A stretch of DNA of 64,000 bases from Metridium senile (lineage: Eukaryota > Cnidaria > Anthozoa > Actiniaria > Metridiidae), in NCBI GenBank assembly GCA_949775045.1, contig OX459097.1:6775685-6839684 (forward strand), read 5' to 3'. Below are positions 54,501 through 64,000 of the stretch, piece by piece; positions within the stretch are counted from its first letter, which is position 1, and each line of letters opens with the position of its first letter. Position numbers and translations under genes: made by a program. Under the pieces are notes generated by a model. The model had not been told where the DNA came from, ran no database searches, and saw only the letters and a program-made list of their open reading frames with translations.

Positions 54501-56340
54501 TAAGAAGGTTATATCTTTTGTAATTTGTTTATAGTTGTAGAGAAATGGAAAGGAAACTGGAAGAAGTAGCCATATCTGGAGACGAGTATGAGAAGACACA
54601 GGAGGTTTTGGGGTTTGCTGGTCTTGAAGCTCCAAGGGCTGGTAAGGAAAGGTAGGTGTTACAGTGTAAGTACAACTAAACCCAAACAATCAAACACCAA
54701 GAGATGAAACAACAAAAACTTGTGGTATTTTCAAACAGGAAGAACCGAGATTTACTACAACTCGAGTTCAAGTTTTTCAAGTCATACAAAGTTTGGAAAT
54801 ACTATTAATAAGAAATGGAAAGGAATTAAAGAAAAGTAGAATAAATATAAACTATTATAAAGCTCAATTTGTCTTGGTTTCACGATCACAGTGACTTACG
54901 AAGATGCTTTGAGTGTGTCCCGCCTGAGTCTAGACTAGAGAAAGTGGGCTCTGAATTCATTCTTTATCAAAGCAAAGAAAATCCTTGGTTCCATCTTCTC
55001 TTCAAACATGTACAAATGAATTTTTGGAACTGCAAGAATTTTAAGAATATATCAGATATTCGCTTTGCAGCCAGACTCTGTATTTGCAATTTTCGCCATG
55101 TTCATTTAAGACATTTAGGGACTGGACACCCCAAAACACCTTAGGAGCCCTTCATTTTCAATTGGGACACCCCGGGCTGTCAAATTTCATGATCTGCCCC
55201 TGTGTCTTACGTCAGTGTAATTACTGCTTCAACCAAATCCACCCGAAGGATCTTTCTTGTTTAAATTTGATGTATTTTATTCACATTAAAATCAAAGTTA
55301 TAAGCAATTTTCAAGCAAAATATTATTAATAATTATAATAAATAAACTGCAGTTGTAGAGAATTTATATTGTTCATAAAATTAATACTCATTATCAATAC
55401 TCAATACAATTCAAAATTAAAAAAAAACATGATGCAAATATAGATCTATAACAAAAATCTGGAAAAATGTTTTTAAGTTTTCTCTCTTAAAATTGAATAA
55501 ATCTATAATGGATATCAATGTTTTTGAATTTTGTTAATTAAGCCACAGAACTAGAGTATTGAAAAGGGTACAGGAGGAAGAAGATAGGGCAGCTAGGGAA
55601 AGGTATGTGTTACAGTGCAACCACTTCAGCCAAGGCCATCCAAACAATTATTAAACAAATGTTTTGAGATGAAACAAAAAATACTGTGGTATATGTTTTT
55701 ACAGGATATTTCTTGCTTAACTTCATCCTCAGGAACCTAGGGGTAATCATCTGTTGCTCGTTTTTCGCTACCAGAGAAATACCCCTGGGAACGTAGTCTG
55801 TTGGAGCTTGTTCCTGAAGTCAAAATTCAAAATTATTTAATGACTTCCTTTGAATGGTTATCTTGATCCATTCAGGAGAGAGCTGAATTTTGACTTCTGG
55901 AACAAGCTCCAACAGACTATGTTCCCAGGGGTAATTTTTCTGGGAGTGAGAAACGAGTGACAGAAGATTACCCTTGGGTTCCCGAGGATGGTATAATTAT
56001 TGTTATAATTATTAGCAATTAGATGGTATAGTGGTATAATTATTAGCAATTTTCAAACAAAAAACTATTAATAATTATTAGTAAATTAATAACAGTTGTA
56101 CAGAATTTATTGTTTATAAGTACTCAATACAATTATTTAATAAATAGCCATGCAAATATACAAGCCTAAACAAAAACCTGGGGAATATTTGTTGAGTTTC
56201 GACACTTAAAATTTAATATAAAATTATTCAATAAATACTCAACAAGGTTCTGTATTTTTGTATTTTTGATTAAGGTACAAAACTAGAGCATTGGAAAGAT
56301 TCCTGAAAGAAGAAGCTAGGTATAGGGCTGCTATAGAAAG
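49356..56340 (+). CDS. HEPN (DZIP3-type), TRADD-N-like protein with duplicated exons
   Basis: Exons: 49356-50040, 50346-50595, 50797-50997, 51877-52050, 52816-52911, 53420-53494, 54135-54200, 54535-54651, 55543-55602, 56275-56340; phases agree throughout. A Ser-rich start precedes a DZIP3-like HEPN domain (about residues 30-220): QQWDILYPGLGGSVTSANFD, LLLRNICSL and PPATGWD, with the R-x5-H motif RNELYAH (Arg144, His150) that is catalytic in HEPN RNases. Exon 2 adds two hydrophobic segments. Its end (FIIKIHVSSLEALEQLWK) plus exon 3 (SYTEGEMERRLEDIIVTDDL) form a TRADD-N-like domain. The next seven exons are short, charged, repeated and all phase 2-2. The last can be spliced to the CARD exon at 59010, so the protein may continue. 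The ATG at 49356 is the first in frame after a TTTCTAG acceptor at 49345. Possible role: innate-immune adaptor with an RNase module. Confidence 0.8.
51415..51502. repeat. (AAT)n tract
   Basis: Near-pure trinucleotide repeat in the intron after the second TRADD-N exon. Confidence 0.96.
52075..52435. repeat. GGTAGGGTA-rich element with inverted ends
   Basis: Begins AAAGCCGGGGGAGGGGGTGA, contains repeated GGGTAGGGTA and TAGGGTA words, and ends GTATCCCCTCACCCCTACCA. Similar in plan to the CCTAAAAGG elements at 32.2 and 61.6 kb. Confidence 0.65.
52602..52726. mobile_element. MITE family D, copy 1
   Basis: AGCCTACTTCAAATGTTGCA, then TCTCACATGTGCC, pairs with its mirror ending AACAAGGCCTAAGCC. A second copy is at 62170-62306. 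Confidence 0.8.
53584..53850. mobile_element. MITE family E, copy 1
   Basis: CATCCTCAGGAACCTAGGGG, ATCTGTTGCTCGTTT and GGGAACGTAGTCTGTTGGAG pair with the mirrored right half ending CCCGAGGATG. The same element at 55724-55990 came with the segmental duplication. Confidence 0.9.
55724..55990. mobile_element. MITE family E, copy 2
   Basis: Same position in the duplicated segment as copy 1, with few differences. Confidence 0.9.
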
Positions 56341-57240
56341 GTATGTGTTACAGTGCAACTATACTTAATTCAACAATTAAGGCCAACCAAACAAATAGAC
56401 AAATGTTTGAGATGAAACAAAAACTTGTGGTATGTTCTTACAGGATTTTTCTTGTTTAAATTTGATGTATTTCATTCACATTAAAATGGAAATTATTGGC
56501 ACTTTTCAAGCAAAAAATGAATATTATAATATAGTTGTAGAGAATTTATTGTTATAAATACTCAACACAATTCTTTACATAACTGGAATTATTTTATTAG
56601 TTTTTTTCTTCACTTCTATTTTAATAATTTAAAGCAGAATTAAGAAGGTTATATTGATTCCATCTTCTCTTCAAACTTGTACAAATGAATTTTTCGAACT
56701 GCAAGAATTTTAAGAGTGTAACAGATATTCGCTTTGCAGCCAGAATCTTTCTTTGCAATTTTCGCCATGTTCATTTGACCGGCTTTTTAAATTAATTGTG
56801 ATGTATTTTATTCACATATATGGAAATTTTAATATAAGCAATTTTTAATCAAAAAGAAAAAAGCAAAAAAAAAAAAGCAAATGTAGAAATATACTGTGGT
56901 AGATAATTGTTTTTAGAGTTTCTCTCTTTTACTTTTAATATTTGCGAGTAGATGATTTTGTTTATGAAGGTGACCTTGGTTATATAGGAAATTAGTTGGC
57001 TGGCTCAGGAATGTTTTGATTATAGATTTAATTTATTACTATTTTATTATTTTTTAGCCTTAAATTTTTCATAAAATAATTTTTGTCTTTAATAATCTTT
57101 TCCTTAGCTGTCAAAAATAATAATAGAAATTAAAAACTAAAATAAAAAAAGCTAGATGACTTATTAACACTCAATATAATTCTTCAAATAGCTATGCAAC
57201 TAGTCCTAAACAAAAACCTGGGGATTTTGTTTTCAATAGC

Positions 57241-58600
57241 CAATCAAATTCTGAGGATTAAGTATTCTCGGGGGAATCCCCTAGATGTCGAATTCACGGG
57301 GAACCCCCCGTGTTCATGGTGATATAATATGCAAAGCACTGCATTTTTACCGCACATTGTTAGACGACCGTCTACTGTTCTATGTAAGGTGGAAATCATA
57401 AAATCTCGAAGGAGATATTTTAAAAGTTGCTGAGAAGACTTCTTGAAAGGTGGGTTTGTATACAAAGCAATGTTTTACACGGCCCTGTTAATTTTCTTTT
57501 AAAAAGAATTCAAAATAATTCAAAATATGTACATTTGAACAGAAATTGTATATTATTCGCTTGGGCTCGTCCTCGTATTAATTCCTTTCTAAAAGTGTTT
57601 CGTGTTATTTGTTTCACGGCTGATATAAATGTATTTTCTCTGACATAGCTTTATCGAGTTACAGAATGATTTAGCTAGATTGCTGAGTGGCAAAATTTGC
57701 TCGAGTGAATTTGTACATGTCGTCAATAACAATTTAAAGACCAACGATCATTTTTTCCTTTGCTAAAACCGATTTATTTCTACTTTAATTTATATATTTG
57801 TAATCTTTTATGTTTTCTATGGGAACCATTTCACAAAAAGGCGAAGCCTCGGCCAAAAATGTTTAAAGTGCTAGTTTTTGAACTGAAGGCGACGGGTTAT
57901 TATGAACGATGAACAGACTTACGAAGATTTTCAGCGAAGCGTATTATTAAAAATTGGAACTACTTTAAAATTGCTATAAAATTTGGCTATGAAACAGCAG
58001 ATTTTGGCTAAACATTTATGTAGAGGTTTGTTCAATCTGTGTCTGCGAAAATAAAAGAGCTTTGAGTTAAATAAACGTGAACGAAGCTAAATTTTGTGAG
58101 ATGTTTTTGTTGCCACGAATCAATTTTTAAATCGGAGTAAACAGGTCTAGAATAAAACAGTTTATAATATTTGAATTACAACTATATTGATTTACCAAAA
58201 TGAAAAGGTTTTCAGGGTTTATAGCTTTCAAAGGTCTAGACAATGACTTGTAGATAATTACCATAGATAATTACCATAGATAGGTAGATAGGTGTCCACC
58301 ATTAGTTCACTATATATTGTAAACTAGAATTCTCCGACACGTTAATAAAGTCTTTATTATTATTATTATTATTATTCGTTTCACAATGTCCGTTTGACTA
58401 ACAGCTTCACTAGTACTTCAATTAATACTTTCGCTTTCGATTTGAACGACTAGTCTCAATGCAAAACATTTAGGAATACATCTCTCTCTTAAATTATGAT
58501 AGACTATAACTTATAAAGGTTATCTTCTGCAGTTCTTTTTATGTTTTATTTTAAAAATAAGGTTTCAAATTATGAATTTTTAATTTCGTGAATATGCTTC
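57241..58600. other. Intronic or intergenic A+T-rich stretch
   Basis: No convincing exon found. Contains a repeated ATAGATAATTACC, a (TTA)n tract at about 58355-58376 and a retroelement-like tail (ACACGTTAATAAAGTCTTTA). Confidence 0.45.
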
Positions 58601-58700
58601 CGGTCTTGTGAGTGAGCGTGCGCTCTGATTGGCTGTTAATCTGGGGATTTTCCCGGAACTCAATTTGGCAATTTTTTTTGGTAAAGTATTGCAGTTGTTT
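58600..58700 (+). promoter_or_regulatory. Promoter-like region with kappaB-type site ahead of the CARD exon
   Basis: A locally G+C-rich stretch with the inverted CCAAT box CTGATTGGCTG (58625-58635) is followed by GGGATTTTCC at 58644-58653, an exact match to the NF-kappaB consensus GGGRNWYYCC, inside the near-palindrome GGGGATTTTCCC. It is about 330 bases before ATG 58984. It would support a separate CARD gene or an internal promoter. Confidence 0.4.
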
Positions 58701-58983
58701 AGGCTATTAAAATTTCGAAAAATAAAAACCTGGATGTTATTAAAGTATTTTCTTTAACTTAAATTATAGTTGGTAATTAATATGATGACATTTTTTTAGT
58801 TAAGATTTTCTTTTAAATTGATATTGTTTTTGTCTTTATTTGCTTCTGCTTCTGAGTAAACAGCTTATATCAGCAAAGATTTATATCCGATTCAACATAT
58901 ATTTGAAAAGACATTTTTATATCTATTTTCTAGTTTTTTCATTCTAATAGTCTAGAAGTATCTAAAATGATGTCATCATACAA

Positions 58984-61900
58984 ATGGCCTCTTCTGTTAT
59001 TTTTCATAGTCCTCATATGATGCCTGCCATTAATGCAAAGAGGAAACTGCTGACTGAGAGACTGCAGTACTTTAAAAATGAGGTCAACCCTGAAAACATC
59101 ATTGATTGTTTAAACTGTTTGACAATTGAAGATAAGCAAGTTGTTCAAAGTGATCAAAAAAACTCTGGAGCTATAAGCGCACTGAGGATTCTAGTGGATC
59201 GTTTGAGGCGACGAAACAAAGGCTTTGAGCAATTTGTGGTAGCTTTACGTCATCAAGGTCTTGATCATGTGGCACAGTTGCTTGACCCTTCTGAATCAGG
59301 TGAGCAGTAAATGATATGTTTCTTTTTTTAATTTGTGTAAGGGTGTTGTATCGAGATGGGATGCACAAGAACTGCAATTATTAATAATATCATTATGAAA
59401 TTTTATGAAACACCTTAAAAACTTTACTGACATTTAGAGCTTTAGCCCTTCGTTGAGTGAATGACACTGACGAAGGCTGAAAGCTCGAAACTTCAGTAAA
59501 GTTAAGTTTCATTTTTGTTATAAATTTCATTTTATTGCCTATCTTTCATATCATACAAACACGCAGCCTATACTAGTGTACTCGCTAGTTCCCAATTATT
59601 ATTATTAAGGTGATGTCAAACAATTTTGACAATAGTAACAACCATCACAATCAACATGAAAAACGCATAACTTGAGTAGATGCAACAATAAAAAAAACTT
59701 TGACACACTTATAGAGTGAAAAAACACTAAAACCATGAAATAGAAACAAATTAGTTACCAACTAGTAGTTTGAATTAGGGTTTTGTGATTTACTGGCACA
59801 AAGGGAGATTTGGCACTAATAGTGCCAGATGATAGTACCAATGTTAATTTGTCATTATTCCTGCAATATTGTTCTTATTTTTTTATTCTTACTCTGAAAA
59901 TGTAATATTTTGAACACATGCAACTCCTAGAAATTCTAATAACGGTAAACATGCAGGTATGCTAATTAGTATCTGGTTAATATATAACTATTAGTACCAA
60001 AGTCGCTAAATCAGAAAACCCTATTTAGTGACTAAATAGTCACTATCACTATTAGAGGGTCTTGAAGGGGTATAAATGGGAGATGGGATTGGCCTTATTT
60101 TTAACTGGGAAAATGGGATTGGATGTACTGGGCCTGGGATTTACAAATAAAAGAACAAAAGAAAATGGGAATGGGATTGAAAACTTGAGCAAAACTGATG
60201 GGATTATGTGATTTTTGACTGGGATTTGTTCCAATTATAAACTGGGAAATGGGATTCGGACCAACCCCCCCCCCCCCCCCCCCCTTTAGTCACTATCAAA
60301 GGCAAGTAAAGTTGTAATGAGGTAGAGTGCAAATATTATACCTGTGAAACAAGTAGTAGAGTGAAGTCATTTACCCGTGAAATAGACATTAGACTAATAC
60401 ACTTTAGTAGACCATAATTCCATTGTTTTCTTTTGAGTCTATTTGACTATTACACTTAAGCAAGCCATTTCTATTTCACGGGTTATAAAATGCCTTCACT
60501 CTACTAATTAGTACTAAATAGTGCTAATTAAACAATAGAAAACAATAGAATTAGCAAAAAATATCACTTTTAGTACTAATTATGTTGCACACTTTTAATG
60601 CTTGTACTCTATTGTTTCTTTTGTATTTAATTTGATGTTTCTGATCTGGTTGAGTGATAGTGACTAATTAAGTAGTCCCTAAATGAACACTATAAGGTAG
60701 TAGCCATCTCCTCTTTTACGGTTGGAATAAAATTTCTCTAGTAAATTAAGCTTATGATTTATTTAATAGTTGAACTAAGTGACGCAGATGCTACAATAGA
60801 GAACGACCATGAAAAATTTACAATCATTGGCACTGCTGTAGGTAAGGATCGAAGAACAGTCCCAGATACCTAAACAAACAAACAAACAAACAAACAAACA
60901 AACAAACAAACAAACAAACAAACAAACAAACAAACAAACAAACAAACAAACAAACAAACAAACAAACAAACAAACAAGTAAGCAAGCAAACAAACAAGTG
61001 AGCAAGCAAACAAACAAACAAACAAACAACAAGCAAACAAATAAGCAAATAAACAAACAAACAAACAAACAAACAAATAAACGAATGAACAAAACAATCA
61101 CACGATCAAGCATACAAATACACTAACAAACAAACAAGTAAACAAACAGGCAAACAAACAATGAAGCAAAACAATCACACAATCAACCATACAAATAATT
61201 AAACAAACAAACAAACAAGTATATAATCGAACAAGCGAAACAAACAAACAAGCAAGAAAGCAAACAAACACACAAAAAAGTAAAAAAAAAACAAGCACAC
61301 AAACAAAGAAAAAAAGCAAGCAAGCAAACAAACAAACAAACAAACAAATAGACAAACAAACACGAAATGTACTATTGCATCTTTCATTAAGTTATCTTAT
61401 TGTACATTATTTAGATGTTGAAGTTAATGTACAAATCAAGCTGGGCAACGAAAGAAAGGTTGAGTTTGAGAACGCAGTGGCCAAGTTGTACGAGTCATCC
61501 ACAAATGAACATTCTTGTACGATAAGAAAAGAGTTTAAACAGGTATTCATGTATTTAACACTGACGCAGCGCCCCGGGGGATAGGGGTGCTCGACGGACG
61601 GTTTTGAAAATGACCCTAAAAGGTACCCATAAATTAACTCAGATACTGATTTCAGACCCTAAAAGGTACGACCACATTTAAAAATTTTTCAATATGTATA
61701 ATCTTAAGTTGTAAACTGACCCTAAAAGGTATGGTGCCAGTTCGAGACCCTAAAAGGTACGCGAGGGTATTATTTTTGACCTTAAAAGGTCCGCCGAGCA
61801 CCCTTATCCATTTCCCCCCGGTCCCCCCCCCCCCCCCCCCAGGCGCAGCGCACTGTAATAGACCGTAGCACCGCTGTATAACTTGACAAAAGGCGCAATG

Positions 61901-63936
61901 GACCTCTTTACCTTCCTTGTTTGTTGTCCCATTTCAGATCACGTAATGCTACCCTTGGGAATTGTTTCTTTCACATGTAAATGATATAACACGTTCATCA
62001 TAAAAGAACAATTCTCAAGGGAATGACACGTGATTTGAATTGGGCAATTTGCATACGGAGATAAAGAGGTCTATTGCACAGTGATAACCTCAATTCAGAG
62101 TAAATTCAATTTTTTTCTATTGTTAAGATAGCTTTTCTTGGAATTTGTGAATACTTTGACATCAAATCGAGGCTTAGGCCTAGTTTAAACGTTGCATTTC
62201 ACATGTGCCGAATCTAATGCAATTGAATTCAAACAATAGGTTTTACCTCGCATTTGCATAAGATTCCGCACATGTGAGATGCGACGTTTGAACTATGCCT
62301 TAGCCTTTGCAAATGCGCCCTTTTTCAAATAGTACAGCGGTGCTAGATAACAGGAAACTGGAGTAATTACTCCACTAAGTTGTTTCTCTAGAAGCACCAA
62401 CTAAGCCTAGCCCAAATTTGGCCGCCGCAAACTAAAAAGGAAAAAGAAAAGGAAGAGTATTATAATAATATAACGATCTTAGATACGTATATCTGAACTC
62501 TATGCGTTAATACTCTAATACTCTATGCGTATTATTATTTAGCGTCGGTAGTTCCTTCAGCTAGAAGTCGACGGTGCGCTCTTTTTCCCCCTCTCTCCAT
62601 CAATGCTCCGTTTTAAGCTACACAGATTGGAAAGAAGTCGAAACAAGTGTGAGGCCAATGGGGATCGAACCCGCTCACATTATAATTTAAAATGAGACGA
62701 TACAACATCGCTTTTTAACAAACCTTTCCCGAATTCTCACTTTTGACCACGATACAATTATTCCAGTCGAGGCTCAAGTGGATGAATCTACGCCCTTTCC
62801 GAGAAACTTTGTCACACGTGAAGTGAAAAGCCTACAAGCTAGTAGCGCAGGGGACTATGAGTAACCTATGGATACTTTATTAGAACGCAGGGATTTTCAT
62901 GGCCAAATTGCTACACTTGTCAATATGTTATTGAGAAATGTCCGTTTTGACTTATCAAACAATAAGAAAGGCGTTCCGAATGCACACTGATTTAGTTTCT
63001 GAATTGATCCACGATCCTTTGCGCCACTAGCTTGTGTGCTTTTCACATTTACTGTATTTTATCAACTCCAGCCTCGACATGGATCTATTGAATAAAAATC
63101 CAGGAAAGGTTTTCCATGTAGCACTCCAATAAAATTTAATTTAATTTTATATTATAGAAAAACATGCCGAAGGGAATTGAGTTTGTCAGAACCAAGCCAA
63201 ATAAACTGCATAGTAGCAAAAAAACCCTGAAAGAAAACCAGGCAGAAGCCAAGGAGGAGGACACAAGTGAAGACAGCACAGAATCAAATGAATCGATTTC
63301 TACCGAGGACCAGGAGGAGGATGAAATCAACTGGGACGATTCTTTCAAGGTTGTCTTCCGGCTTACGAGTGCAGAAGTTGCAAAGACATTCTGGGAGATG
63401 TACACTAACAACGAACTGGAGGCAAAACTTTCTTCGGTCTTAGTTGAGAGAACTCTTCTAAGGCTTGAAATGCTTGACAGTGAAGGAGATTTGAAACTCG
63501 ACTTGAAAATATTTGAGAACGAATATCAAAAAATTGTGGAGTTTTTTGAAGGTGAATATTTGATATTGGCTCGAATCTATAGCGTGAATAACGAGAACAA
63601 CGTGATACGTCAGTGATACTTAATGTGTAAGATGTAATCCGTTAGTTCTGATAGACATTACGTTAATAGCAAGATGTAAGTTATAACATGCATATTTTAA
63701 ATGGAAACTAGCAAGTTAACTAGTATAGACTGTGTCGGTGTTTGATATCAACGATAGGTAATTTACATCTTAAAAAATGTTAACTTCATTTTTTGAACGT
63801 TAGCACTTCGTCGTTGTATATTTTGTTGATGATAATTTAAAAACCGTCCGTTTTAAAATGTTTTTATCTCCCTTTCAAGAAAAAGAGTCCGAACAAGATT
63901 TGGAAATGACTGCCGGAGAGCTTTTAACTTGTCGAG
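58984..63936 (+). CDS. CARD plus TRADD-N-like protein, 3' end outside the window
   Basis: Exons: 58984 (or 59010 if spliced from upstream)-59299, 60770-60841, 61415-61542, 63158-63551, 63880-63936, then open past the window edge; all phases agree. The first exon encodes a CARD of about 90 residues: KRKLLTERLQYFKNEVNPEN, IIDCLNCLTIED, ALRILVDRLRRRNKGFEQF, VVALRHQGLDHVAQLLD. Exons 2-3 encode a linker with NVQIKLGNERKVEFENAVAK. Exon 4 has an acidic Ser/Glu-rich stretch, then a second TRADD-N-like domain (FKVVFRLTSAEVAKTFWEMY, ELEAKLSSVLV, LDLKIFENEYQKIVEFF). CARDs mediate homotypic assembly in apoptosis and innate signalling. Either ATG 58984 starts a separate gene, or AG|T at 59010 continues the HEPN gene in frame (phase 2, as in every preceding exon). 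Confidence 0.8.
59410..59545. repeat. GACGAAGGCTGAAAGCTCGA dispersed repeat
   Basis: Contains an inverted pair (AGCTTTAGCCCTTCGT and ACGAAGGCTGAAAGCT) and CTTCAGTAAAGTTAAGTTTC. Related to 29690-29800 and to a fragment near 44625. Confidence 0.65.
59760..60600. repeat. Repetitive intron segment
   Basis: Contains TAGTGACTAAATAGTCACTA-type words. At 60050-60266 there is a GGGATTGG/AATGGGATT minisatellite that ends in a C-run of about 18 (60267-60284). At 60340-60495 an inverted repeat is built on CCGTGAAATAGA and CTATTTCACGG. Confidence 0.6.
60872..61365. repeat. (CAAA)n tract with imperfect continuation
   Basis: Pure CAAA for about 100 bases, then AAGCAAAC/AACAAACA variants to about 61365. 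It begins about 30 bases after the donor of the exon ending at 60841. The Cys-Leu-Phe-Val-rich minus-strand frames are artefacts. Confidence 0.96.
61575..61850 (+). repeat. CCTAAAAGGTACG repeat element with poly-C edge
   Basis: Five spaced copies of ACCCTAAAAGGTAC or a close variant lie between GGGGTGCTCGACGGACGG and GGTCCGCCGAGCACCCTTAT, ending in a C-run. Opposite orientation to the element at 32160-32400. Confidence 0.8.
61860..62110. repeat. Inverted-repeat element
   Basis: AATGGACCTCTTTACCTTCC and CCCTTGGGAATTGTTTCTTT on the left pair loosely with AAAGAACAATTCTCAAGGG and GATAAAGAGGTCTATTGCAC on the right. Confidence 0.6.
62170..62306. mobile_element. MITE family D, copy 2
   Basis: AGGCTTAGGCCTAGTTTAAA, then CGTTGCATTTCACATGTGCC, with the mirrored end GCGACGTTTGAACTATGCCT, then TAGCC. 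Matches 52602-52726. Confidence 0.8.
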
Positions 63937-64000
63937 GTACGTTTCTGCAGACTCCATTTTACTCTGCACATTAGATCATATCCACATAACATGTATCTTG

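Larger units (their letters stand above)
52974..56778 (+). repeat. Tandem segmental duplication inside the exon array
   Basis: 52974-54514 matches 55104-56654 (offset about 2130-2140) at high identity, including two exons and a MITE. 54988-55103 matches 56655-56778. The stretch 54515-54987, which contains the exon at 54535-54651, has no counterpart in the second copy, so that copy appears to have lost it. Confidence 0.92.
51100..57240 (+). repeat. Tandemly repeated exon-plus-intron units
   Basis: Introns between the short exons share a block that recurs near 51195, 51706, 53227, 53955, 54387, 55358, 56098, 56521 and 57160. It contains GTAGAGAATTTATTGTTCAT, ATACTCAATACAATTCTTCA, AGCCATGCAAATA, AACAAAAACCTGGG and TTTTTGTATTTTGTTTATTA before the acceptor. 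Each unit ends in an exon of the form S/R-Y/H-K-T-R. The last block (57160-57240) has no exon after it. The units arose by tandem duplication of one exon and its flanks. Confidence 0.88.

Noticed and set aside
53718..56049. Paired minus-strand 63-residue ORFs at 53718-53909 and 55858-56049
   Set aside because: They are frames across the family E MITE, duplicated with the segment; no independent evidence for a gene.
60775..61387. Minus-strand frames rich in Cys, Leu, Phe and Val
   Set aside because: Translations of the CAAA repeat, with no homology or splice support.
62640..62690. B-box-like GGGTTCGATCCCC on the minus strand, possible tRNA or SINE
   Set aside because: No acceptor stem or A box at the right distance, and no shared SINE body.

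Overview
This is a eukaryotic nuclear window, A+T-rich and dense with introns and repeats. It most resembles a cnidarian genome, probably an anthozoan. The gene content points that way: a DZIP3-type HEPN domain joined to TRADD-N-like and CARD modules, and a small secreted SUEL lectin. CR1-like LINEs, tRNA-derived SINEs, many short foldback elements and long simple-sequence tracts fit the same picture. No prokaryotic operon features are present. Taxonomy is an inference from families, not a database match.

Layout. 1-3.7 kb: a weak promoter-like region, a perfect 440-bp palindrome and a 5'-truncated LINE with an open reverse-transcriptase frame. 4.3-25.2 kb (minus): a complete 28-exon P5A ATPase gene (ATP13A1/Spf1 family). 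All 28 exons could be joined by GT/AG sites with consistent phases to give 1192 codons plus a stop. Its introns hold LINE, SINE and MITE copies, a (CAT)n tract of about 260 bp, and a mobile-element ORF with a C76-type deubiquitinase-like domain sitting inside a minisatellite. 25.4-31.2 kb (plus): a complete six-exon C6orf136-like (DUF2358) gene, divergent from the ATPase across a 166-bp shared promoter; a minus-strand THAP-domain first exon lies in its first intron. 31.2-42 kb: mostly repeats, including a 3.7-kb imperfect inverted repeat, two related small ORFs and a cluster of GGGACAWWTCCC-type motifs. 42.1-44.8 kb (minus): a four-exon gene for a 160-residue secreted SUEL (rhamnose/galactose-binding) lectin with a TATA box. 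45-49 kb: LINE fragments, foldback elements and microsatellites.

49.3 kb to the right edge (plus) is the most unusual part. It encodes a DZIP3-type HEPN domain with its R-x5-H motif, two hydrophobic segments and a TRADD-N-like domain split over two exons. These are followed by an array of seven short exons, all phase 2-2 and apparently derived by tandem duplication from the second TRADD-N exon, then a CARD exon and a second TRADD-N-like domain. The reading frame leaves the window open. The CARD exon can be spliced in frame to the upstream array, giving one gene of at least 910 codons. It also has its own upstream ATG and a promoter-like region with an exact kappaB-type match, so one gene versus two is unresolved. 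The domains suggest an innate-immune or cell-death adaptor with a possible RNase module.
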